From Usnea hakonensis (Eukaryota; Ascomycota; Lecanoromycetes; Lecanorales; Parmeliaceae), in assembly GCA_013423325.1 (NCBI GenBank), contig BLJB01000444.1:1-41777 (forward strand): a stretch of DNA of 41,777 nucleotides, written 5' to 3'. The position numbers were made by a program, and so were the translations under genes. Below, one piece after another: positions 33,477-41,777 of the stretch (positions are counted from its first letter, which is position 1; each line of letters begins with the position of its first letter). A model generated the notes under the pieces. That model searched no databases. It saw only the letters and a program-made list of their open reading frames with translations, and was not told the DNA's origin.

Positions 33477-34336
33477 CTCCCCTTCGAGCGTATGCTTCGT
33501 AGACCCCCTATACCCCCCCTTGGCGAACGCCGGGTAACTAAAGTGAATTTCCACAGGGTAATAGAGGTGAAAAAATGAACGCCGGGTTACTATAGTGAAA
33601 ATATTATAAACCCCCCTAGCGTATTTTGGAAGTATTTGAAAAATCCCAGATTTCAAAGTTTGCGAAATATGAAACCCGAATATAGTTAGCGCGAACGCAG
33701 GGTAATATAAATATAGGGTAAGTACTAGGTAATGTGAATATAGGATAACCCCCTATACCCCCCCTAGTGAATGTAGGGTAACCAGAGTGAATGAAATAGA
33801 TCTAAAAATGACTATATTAAACTATATAATACTAAAAATTAGGTAGTATAGTATCCAAATTCTACTTTTTATAAAAACACGGTTATTTGAAATCTTTTTT
33901 TATAATATATCGAGTACACACCAAAAATTAACTAAAGTAAGGTCGGAGGATATATGTAGGGGTATATAAATATAAGTAGTACAAATACTCCGAATATAAA
34001 TAGTAAATACTCCGAATACTATATAAGATCCTATAAGGCCTAATAGGCCGATCCATAAAAAAATAGTAGATTGCTCCAGTAGTAATAATAGCAGTAATTA
34101 GGGTACTAACCCGAGGCATTAGGGACCTATTTAGCTATAGTAGTAAGAGTATTTAGTATAGCTATTTATTAAATAGCAAGTCCGTATAATACTAAGCCTA
34201 ATATTGGGGCTCTATAGGCGCGGGTAGATTACCCGAAATACGGGGGCCAATAGAATCGCCCCCCTAGATTATAGTAATAGTGATTCATTGAAATAGTATA
34301 TAGGAATAGTATAAGCTCCCCTAGAATAGGACTACG
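33477..34336 (-). other. Copia 3' non-coding region with repeated motifs
   Basis: On the element's sense (minus) strand the bases next to the LTR read CGAAGGGGAG (33477-33486), a fitting polypurine tract. Between 33500 and 33793 a unit resembling ACCCCCTATACCCCCCCT followed by GNGAANGCNGGGTAAC and GTGAAT occurs twice (33501-33545 and about 33747-33793), with shorter partial copies near 33576 and 33691. It keeps CA/TG in its left half. Short open stretches here (33471-33656 and 33928-34119, minus) show no protein features and I do not call them genes. 33800-34336 has nothing recognised. Confidence 0.55.
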
Positions 34337-37300
34337 TTACGGAGGTACTTCCAGGCTAATAAGATCCCGAAATCTATTAAATTTATCTTTATATAGGGCC
34401 TTAGTAAGCCCGTCAGCGACCTATCTATTAGTAGGAATATATTCTAATACTATATTCCTAGTAGTAACCTATTCGCGTATATAGTAGTACTAAATATTAA
34501 TATACTTAGTACGTATATAGAACTAGGGGTTCTTAGCTAGTACTATAGCTCCCTAGTTATTATAATAGATAACTACTATCTTAGTAGCTTAGTTACTAGG
34601 ATTAAGTTAATCTAAGAGACTACGTAGCTATATCGCTTCCTTAGTAGCTTACGTTTAGCCGATATACTCGGCCTTATAGATTAAAAGTACTATAGTAGGT
34701 TATCGCTTAGATAACTAGCTAATTACGATACTACCTATATTAAAGATATACCCCGAAGTAGATTATCGAGTATCTTGATCACTAGCCTAGTCGATATTAG
34801 TATATCCTATTAGAGGTTTAAGTTCCCCCCTAAAAACTAATTAGTAGTTAATAGTTTATCTAAGATACTAAAAGATCCGTTTAACTACTTTCTAGTAAGA
34901 CTTATTTAGATTAGAGCTATATCGGGATACTACTAAGATAATATATATAATATCTAGTCTCGTACCTAGTATTATATATATTAGTAAGCCGATAGCCGAC
35001 TAGTAAATTATACGAGAAGCCTTAATAGCCTAGAAATCTTCTTTAGTAGCCTAATACTTCTCTATACCTATCGGCGTTAGGGTTCCTTTAGACTCCCATA
35101 TACTATACTTAGTAATAAATTTCTAAATATAGTCTACCTAGCCGAGTCGCAGGATTCGATTAACCTAATCTTTAGTAACGGTTATACCGAGGTAGTAACG
35201 ATACTCGCCTAAATTAGTCATTTTAAAGCGCTTATAGAGCTTATCTTTAATATACTAAATAGCTCCCTTATCGGGTCCTATAAGTAGGATATCGTCTATA
35301 TAGATAGCGATAATAGTAGTACTATTACTAAAGACGGAGTAGTCGGCGGTAATAGACTTAAACCCAAGCTCTATAAGGAATACTACTAGGGTATTATACT
35401 ATACCCTAGGGGATTATTTAAGGCCGTATAGCGCCTTTTTCAGTTTATATACCTTACTTTTACTAGACTCGAAGCCCGTAGGCTATATAACGTAGATTGT
35501 CTCTTCTATATTACTATATAGGAAGGCCATTTTAATATCTATCTATTCTAATTCCTAGTCTAGGGCTACCGCTAGGGCGAAGATAACTTTATAGCTTATA
35601 GGCTTTATAACGGAGGCGAAAGTCTTATTAAAATCAATACCTTCGCGTTACTTAAAACCGCGTACTATCTAGCGTACTTTATATCTTACGACCTCTCCCT
35701 AAGGCCCTCGCTTAATTTTATAGACCTATTTACCTCCTAAGGTATATACGTTTAAGGGTAGATCTATAAGAGTCTATATCCTATTAGTTACTAGGGAGTC
35801 TACCTCTTCCTATATAGTAAGCTTCTAGTATATCTTTATATATTTATCCGCTATTACCTCTTTATAGCTTTAAGGTTTATATAGCTTAGAAGCGTTAGCT
35901 TTAGCTAATAGAGAGAGAGGGTCTAGCGTAAGATTATAGTATATCTATAGTATTTTATACCTTAATAGCTATTATCCCGAAGGCTAACTATCTATTATTG
36001 ACTAAGTAGTAGGCTTTATACCTAAATACGCTAAATACGCCAAGTCCTTAGAGACTATCGAGGGTATAAGAGTACTATTACTAAGAGTATTAGGTGATTC
36101 TAGCCCTAGTACTATACCTAATAACTCCCCTAAAGCCGTATTTAGTAGTAGCGTATCTCCCCTTATAAGTCTCGGAGGCTATACTCTTATCGGCTACGCG
36201 ACTAGTACTAATATAATCGGGATTCTAACTATAGTTATATACTATTTAGTTATAGTAGAGTTAGCTACTTTAATAGAGTCTTTATATCTTCTCTTACTAA
36301 TCTCCCCTAGAGATAATATTGAAGAAGTAGTCTCTACGTTATTAATAGTATTAATACGACGCTTATTGCGAGTCTCTAAGAGACCCGAGTTATTAGCTTA
36401 TTATACCCCGGAAGGGGTAAGTTCCATTAGGGAGAGCTTAGGTAGGATATTATTAATCTAATATACGTTAGAGAAGACTTCGACTTTACTATTTAGTAAT
36501 AGTATACGATAAAATCGGCCGCTTTAGTACCCGACTAGCTTACCTTTATAAGCGCGGTCTTAATACTTTAACTAGTCTATATTATCTAGATATACTTGAT
36601 AATAGCCTATTTAGCCGATAATACGTAAGTACGATAGGTCTAGAGGATATCCTATATACGCTTCGTAAAGGGTAATATCCCGATCCGAGATAGGCTATAT
36701 ATTCCGAAGATAGTTGGAAGCCCGCACGAATTTAGACTAGAATCTCTAGGGTAACTGGCTTTCTTTAAGTATAGTACTAGCTTTTTATTAGATTATCTAC
36801 CCGAGACGCTCTAATTTGCCGTTTATTTAAGGGTTACTAGATATAATACCTTCCTAAGTAATACCCTTAGTAAGCCGAAAGGCGTATATTTCGTAATTAT
36901 TATATTCGGTATCGTAGTCTATACGAAAGCGGGTATATTTATAGTCCCCGTATTCTACTTAGTTCAGGAATAATTTAAATGCTATAAGGACTATAGGCCC
37001 TTCTTTATTTAGTAGAAATACGATAATAGACCTAAGAGTCTTATCGTCTAAGAAGGTAATTATCCACCGGTAGCTATTATAAGAAGTAGGGAACGGACCC
37101 TAAATATTACTATAGATTAGGTTATTTTTCTAGCGCCCTAGTTCTATATAATACTTATATAGTTCTACTTTCATATTAGTAATACTATATAGTTCGTAGG
37201 TATTAGTAGGAGGAGGAATAGTTAGATTTATACTAATACTTATTTTAGTAAGCTTCTTAAGGCTTTAGTAACCCAAATGGCCGTAGCGGCTATACTATAT

Positions 37301-37990
37301 TCGTAAGGTCTCCTTATTAACTTGAGGCTCTAGGTTAGTAGTAAGTAAAATTATAGTCAAGGGGGACTTATTATAAGCGGGGATATCTCTATTAATAACT
37401 ACTAGGTATATAGGGGCCTCGGTCTACGTATTAAGTATATATAGATAATTACGTTAGCGCCTAAAGATAATACTATACTCCCTAATACTAATACTATCCG
37501 GTACGAGTATAACTTTTATATCTTAGTCCTTAAGCTACCCCTAAGAAATCAGGTTAAACTTATTTATAGGTATATACTAGACGTTATTAATAACTAGTAT
37601 ACGTTTACCTCCGAGGCCTTTATATTAAAGGTAAACTTAGCCGACTCCTTCGGCTAGGATATAGTCTATAATATCGTTTACTTTAGCTAGTATCGCGAAG
37701 GGGGTAAAGATTTAAAACACTAACTAATCCTATACTATATACTAAGTATAACCGCTATTAATAAACTATAGTACCGAGAGTATAGCTACTATAGATACTA
37801 AGGAAGTTTATACTATTATCTTCTAGGACGGCTAAGATGGCTTAGAGGTAGATAGCTTAGAGGTCCGGCTTTAGAGCTAGTAAGAGTTTATAATAAGATA
37901 TATAACTTTAGTTAGTTACTCGATATAGGCTATAAAGCTAAAAGCCGTAGGCTTAGTTACTACTATAGTAGCCTAGGTCTCGATAGCGGG
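34337..37990 (-). pseudogene. Copia Pol (protease, integrase, RT, RNase H), RIP-disabled
   Basis: Minus-strand frame, from N to C. The protease is very decayed near 37700-37800. The pre-integrase box reads SRYGHLGYxSLKKLTK near 37270. The integrase core has a SNIxGPFPTSY segment near 37080, FLDDKTLRSIIVFL, then RIDYDTEYNNYEI near 36910. The RT has EGIDFNKTFA-like text near 35630 and IYIDDILLIGP near 35280, with both catalytic aspartates intact. RNase H includes AEYIG-like text, LAKNPxFYIRTKYINI near 34500, then VADGLTKALYKDKFNRFRDL, ending EVPP and a stop at 34337-34339. This matches Copia order and motifs. Stops are mainly former Q and W codons. Confidence 0.9.
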
Positions 37991-38004
37991 CTTTATCTTA
38001 TTAA

Positions 38005-38990
38005 AGAAGTTATTATTATTACCTCTATTATTATTACCTCTACGACTACCTCGGCTACCGCGTCTACTACGTCTATGACTATAACCGCGAGTACTATTAT
38101 TATTATTGTTCTCCTTCTTTTTTAGATAGGGATAAAGAGAGGTATACTCTAAGTCGTTATACTAGTCCTTCTTATAGTAAGTATAGTATTTATAGGTCTA
38201 GGTATATATATAAAAATTACCTATATAGGCTCCTAGTTAGACCTTAATATTAGTTCCCCTAGTAGCTACTAAAGCTATAACGCTCTACGTATTATACGTA
38301 AATATACTATTAACTAGAGCGGCTAGTACTTAAGTCTTAGCCGAGGATATAGAGTTAGTAGGGTTCGTAACCGTATTTAGGAACCTCGTGATAATATAGT
38401 CTAGATCGAACTTATATTTACTATTATTATTAAAAGCGTTATAGGTTTAGTTATACTATTTATAGTACGCGTTATAGATAGAGCCTAGGCCTAAATAGAA
38501 GCGATAGATTTTCTAGTTCTTATTAAATTAAAGCTTTAAGGATAGGGTATTAAACTCTTTTAGTACCTTAATAAAATCGTTAATATAGGTCTAAGGATTA
38601 TTATCGTAGCCTACTAGATTAACCGTATCGAGCTTTCTAAAGGTAGAATTAAGGATACCGGAGCCCTAAGGCTTATATTTCTTAAGGGTTATCTAGGCCT
38701 TTTTAATATTAGTTTCGCTTTTAATTATAGAGCGAGGGTTATACTTATAATAAGACTTAAGTATCGTATATATCTTATTATAGGCTTATTCCTAGGCTTC
38801 GAGCTTCTTAGTAGTTACTCCTATCGGGGCGATATAGTCTTTCACAATATAGCGCTATATACCTAGGAGCTTTAGCTCGTCTTCGAATTACTACTTCTAT
38901 ATTTAGTAGTTAGAGGCGCCTTTAAACTTATTAATATTATTAAGATAGCTTAGGGAGGCTAAGATTTTAGTTTCTTCGACTAATATAGCT
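38005..38990 (-). pseudogene. Copia Gag with zinc knuckle, RIP-disabled
   Basis: The minus strand frame contains LSYLNNINKFKGASNY near 38950-38900, KDYIAPIGVTTKKLEAxExA, YNKIYTILKSYY and ITRFLNTV near 38380. This is the general Copia Gag capsid pattern (W/F-x-W, substrate-like helices, L-x2-FL). Near 38200-38140 it reads YTYYKKDxYNDLEY, a decayed CxxCx4Hx4C knuckle (CTYCKKDWHNDSEC type). A run of asparagines and then arginine/glycine repeats (RRSRRGSRGSRRG near 38060) follows, a likely RNA-binding tail. Boundaries are approximate. Confidence 0.75.
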
Positions 38991-39019
38991 TTACTTAGAA
39001 ACCGAATAGATCGATATCA

Positions 39020-39800
39020 ATATCGGGCGGAATTTATAGTATTAATTTAGGGGTAGATTACCCTAAGGAAGGTATTAAATTAGCGCGTGAGATTAGAGTA
39101 TACTCGCTATCTATTGTACTATCTAGTATATACGTAAGTAATTTAAGCGTATTAGGAAAGTCTCTTTCGGCCCTAAGGTTAGCACGATCGAGCTTAGAGG
39201 TTTATTAATAATAATAGGCTATTATAGTATAATCGAGAGCGATTTAAGGAGAAATTTCGTAGTACTTAGATCTAGATCTTAGGAAGTATAGTATAATAGA
39301 ACGTTTCTAAGGAAACTTAGGCTTCTTTATAAGCCTTAGAATACTCTTATTTAAATCGCTTTAACTACTTCCTATTCCTATATCTTACGGTAAGTCTACC
39401 CTTAGCTATTTAGTATAGGTCTTAGTATAGATATTAACTTCTACTTAGTCATATTTCTCTTTATTATCGCGAGACGAGATAGGCTTATTTACGTTAATAG
39501 TAGGGGTTCTCTTTCTCTTCTCTTTATAACGACGTGCCTTAGCCTATTTACTCGTAGCATCGGATTATATATTTCCTAGAGGAGGCTAGGGAGGCTAGGG
39601 CTATTAGCCCTGATCTTTGCTTACCTCTGCTTTTGCCTCAGCCTATAAGGGCTACGGATAAGGTTAGGGCTTCTTCTTCCTATATTTACCTTTACCTTTG
39701 CCTTTCCGCTTAGTCTTTACTCTTACCTATAGTGGCTAGAATAGCTAGGATAGCTAGTTTTTAGCCGTTATTATAAATATTATATAATTAACTTTAGACT
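39020..39800 (-). pseudogene. Possible extra upstream ORF of Copia element, basic N-terminus
   Basis: Between the 5' LTR and gag the minus strand carries a frame with RIP-type stops only. It starts lysine-rich (KRKGKGKGKYRKKKP near 39690), continues ARRYKEKRKRTPTINVNKPI near 39520-39470, and then has text such as SDLNKSILRLIKKPKFP and LKLLTYILDSTIDSEYTLIS down to about 39100. It seems to be in a different frame from gag. Most Copia elements have a single gag-pol frame, so this is unusual. I do not recognise the protein, and an extended Gag N-terminus with a misjudged frame is possible. Confidence 0.4.
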
Positions 39801-40206
39801 AAGTCTAGATACTCGCCACTATATTTACGGTATTTCGGTATATAAATAAGGGTATATTCCCCTTTATTTAGCGTGTCCTACGTAGGGAAGGCAATCTTCT
39901 AGGGGCCGAATAGCTATATAATTGGTTGATTTCGCGTAAGCCTTAGCGATACCTTAGTACTTAGTAAGCTTCGGTATTAACGGCGTTAAGCCGAGGCTAG
40001 GGGTTTCCTAGCTACCGAATTTGCGACGAATTATAACTATTTAGGCCTAAATAACTATTTATATATAGGGATTTCTACTTTTAAGAGGTTATTTAATAAA
40101 CGATTAGATCACCGCTATAGTACTCTATAGCGGGGTAATTACTATACTAAGAGTCGCTATAGTCAGTATAGTTATAGTGTACTAGAATACTGCCGGGGCG
40201 AACCCC
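39801..40206 (-). other. Copia 5' leader
   Basis: About 400 bases lie between the primer-binding site and the first protein-like text. I see no further feature, except moderate GC content and the absence of a clear start codon (any ATG would probably have been altered by RIP). Confidence 0.5.
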
Positions 40207-40218
40207 GGGCTTATAACC
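40207..40218 (-). promoter_or_regulatory. Copia primer-binding site (half initiator tRNA-Met)
   Basis: Directly inside the 5' LTR the sense strand reads GGTTATAAGCCC. With one RIP change reversed this is GGTTATGAGCCC, complementary to the anticodon stem-loop of initiator tRNA-Met (GGGCTCATAACC). Copia-type elements are known to prime from such a half tRNA. Confidence 0.7.
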
Positions 40219-40338
40219 TATTAAAATATAGGGTAGGATATATAGAAGTTATATTTACTATAGATCTCTATAAAGGAAAGCTTGACTATGTCCTAAGTAG
40301 TAGTCACGTGACGAAGTCACGTGACTCTACTTTCAACA
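40219..40338 (-). repeat. Copia 5' LTR (120 bp)
   Basis: It starts TATTAAAATATAGGG (RIP form of TGTCAAAATATGGGG) and ends TTTCAACA. It includes the paired GTCACGTGAC palindromes at 40303-40312 and 40316-40325. The left half is RIP-mutated, whereas the last 60 bases, including both palindromes, keep CA and TG. Confidence 0.9.
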
Positions 40339-40343
40339 TATTC
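40339..40343. repeat. Target-site duplication TATTC (right) of Copia element
   Basis: This matches 27497-27501. Confidence 0.85.
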
Positions 40344-41716
40344 TACTTTTATCTTTATTAAATAAACTTCTAGATTCTATTCTTTTTTAATAATACTTTA
40401 TATACTTCTTTATATTAATAAAATATATAAGTTTTATATATAATTTTTATCTTCTCTCTTTTTATTTTCTAAAATTTTTTAACTAATTATTTATTTTAGA
40501 GTTAATAATACTTTTTAAATTTAAGTTTAACTATCTTAATAACTCTTATATAGTTTATATTCTAATATAAATTTAAATTAGTTATAAACTCTATTTATAA
40601 TATATAGTTTTTTACTATTTTCTAGAATCTCTAATTTATAGTTTTTATAAAGACTTTTATTTCTTTTTTTATTTTTATAGATCTTTAAAAAAGAGTGCTT
40701 TATAGAATATAATTATCTTTAGCTACTTTAAAAATAATATTTTTTTTAATTAGTTTTTTTTATAATTATTATTTTTTTATTAATATCTCTTTCTATTATT
40801 ATTCTAATTTTATTATTATTAGAATATAATTAAATATATATTTTAGATCCTTTTTTAAAATATAGTAAACTATAATCTAATAAATTTTTAATATTAGAAA
40901 GATTAAATTAATTATTAATTTCTAATTTTAAGATTTCTATATAATTAAATTATTAGATAATTTAAAAATTATTTCTTTAATCTAGATAATCTTAATAAAT
41001 CTATTAATTATTTTATAATATATATATTATTTCTTATTATTTTATTTAGAGTAATAAAGATTAAAGTTTCTAAAAACTATATATTTATCTTTTTCTTCTA
41101 AGGCTTATTCTAAAAATACTGGTATTAAAGAGGCTATTATTATCTCTAATAATATTAGTAACTAGTTATATATATTATATATCTAGAAGATTAATTCTTA
41201 AATAAGAGATTAAAAAGAAATATATTTCTTTTTTTCTTTACTATTTTATTTAATATTTAATTAAAAGAAGTAAAAGTTATTCTTTTTATATCTAATTTTC
41301 TAGCTAATTAGATCTATCTTTTTATTAATATAAAAGTATATTTAAATCTTTAAATCTAATTTATAAATTAGTAGAAATTTATTAGAACTTAAATTATATA
41401 TTAATCTATTAAACGAGTTATAGCTCGACTTCTAAATTATTAATATATTATAATTTTATACTTTTTATTTTTTAAAAAATAATATTATTACTCTATTTTT
41501 TAACTTTTATATATTATATTATAAGATCTTTAATATATTATTTTTATTTATTAATATAAATATTAAAGTTTAAACTATTAAAATTAATATTAATTATATT
41601 TAATATTAAGATTATATTAATTATATTAATTATATTCTAGAAATCGGTTCTTTCTTTAAATTAAATTAAATATATCTATTCTAATTCTCTTTTTAGAATC
41701 TTAAGTAGCCTTTCTG
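40344..41716 (-). pseudogene. CAAT LINE copy 2, ORF2 endonuclease part, strongly RIP-mutated
   Basis: The reverse complement matches 15200-15242 and 15757-17110 of the long copy almost throughout. The endonuclease box near 41050-41080 reads FRNFNLYYS on the minus strand (GDFNLHHP type), and the lost SDH box is at about 40820-40840. It is clearly more AT-rich than the long copy. Homology ends at about 41716, where RIP marks also stop, so this is the 5'-truncated end of the insertion. It lacks the copy C insert, so it shows the empty site of that insertion. It continues at 27501 on the other side of the Copia element. Confidence 0.8.
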
Positions 41717-41777
41717 AAAGATGAAGTACAACAACCAACATGAAGAGACGCCATTCACGATAGGTGGGGAACCAGGG
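41717..41777. other. Non-RIP flanking DNA
   Basis: The last 61 bases have normal composition with many CA and TG dinucleotides (for example AGTACAACAACCAACATGAA). They do not match the LINE. This is probably single-copy DNA next to the cluster; it is too short to assign to a gene. Confidence 0.6.

Larger units (their letters stand above)
27502..40338 (-). mobile_element. Copia (Ty1-type) LTR retrotransposon with nested chromovirus
   Basis: This is a minus-strand Copia element with 120-bp LTRs and a TATTC duplication, inserted in LINE copy 2. Without the nested chromovirus it would be about 7 kb. Gene order on the minus strand is an upstream basic ORF, Gag with a zinc knuckle, protease, integrase, reverse transcriptase, then RNase H (the Copia order, with integrase before RT). 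A primer-binding site for the internal half of initiator tRNA-Met follows the 5' LTR, and a purine run precedes the 3' LTR. Confidence 0.9.

Noticed and set aside
33471..34119. Small minus-strand open frames at 33471-33656 and 33928-34119
   Set aside because: The first starts in the Copia 3' non-coding repeats and the LTR end; the second is low-complexity tyrosine/isoleucine-rich text typical of RIP-mutated AT-rich DNA.
40193..40218. tRNA-like sequence CCGGGGCGAACCCCGGGCTTATAACC as a tRNA gene
   Set aside because: It lies directly inside the Copia LTR and fits a primer-binding site. No acceptor stem or other arms are present.
1..41777. Bacterial or phage content, CRISPR arrays, rRNA genes
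   Set aside because: No such motifs were seen. All recognisable proteins are fungal-type transposon proteins and the mutation pattern is RIP.

Overview
The window looks like a transposon graveyard from a filamentous ascomycete (Pezizomycotina). CA and TG dinucleotides are almost absent over most of it, TA is in large excess, and every recognisable coding region is full of stops explained by CAA/CAG to TAA/TAG and TGG to TAG or TAA. That is the footprint of repeat-induced point mutation (RIP). I found no host gene, no rRNA or tRNA gene and no CRISPR array. The only long recognisable open frame (171 codons at 31619-32134) is a spared piece of a retrotransposon integrase.

Layout. 1-429 is the 3' end of a LINE with a CAATC-type tail, cut by the window edge. 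About 430-6850 is a Helitron (plus strand; Rep plus Pif1-like helicase), interrupted at 4820-6270 by a 5'-truncated LINE of a second family with a CAAT-type tail; the 15-bp target duplication is visible. 6850-7294 is a little-mutated island with a tandem repeat and a hairpin. 7295-11175 is a decayed Gypsy pol on the minus strand, split at 9948-11106 by another CAATC-tailed LINE (14-bp duplication). 11176-13690 holds an LTR-like start and an unrecognised gag-like region.

13706-27346 is a long copy of the CAAT-tailed LINE on the plus strand (ORF1, then ORF2 with endonuclease and reverse transcriptase). It carries three insertions: a CAATC LINE fragment (15243-15756), a CAAT-tailed non-autonomous element with unrelated content (17251-18313), and a complete Gypsy element (18755-25376, 184-bp LTRs, ATAGA duplication). 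At 27347 this LINE abuts an antisense copy of its own family (27347-27501 continued at 40344-41716). That copy is split by a Copia element (27502-40338, 120-bp LTRs, TATTC duplication), and the Copia's left LTR is split by a chromodomain Gypsy element (27609-33458, 254-bp LTRs, GTGAC duplication). The last 61 bases are not RIP-mutated and look like flanking DNA.

The elements are parasites nested in one another, so the genes do not form a pathway. The insertion boundaries give a partial relative order: LINE copy before Copia before chromovirus; Helitron before its LINE insert; long LINE before its three inserts. RIP depth differs between copies of one family, which suggests more than one round of mutation. 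No new defence or metabolic system is visible. The least explained items are the non-autonomous element at 17251-18313, the island at 6850-7294 and the gag-like region at 11990-13690.
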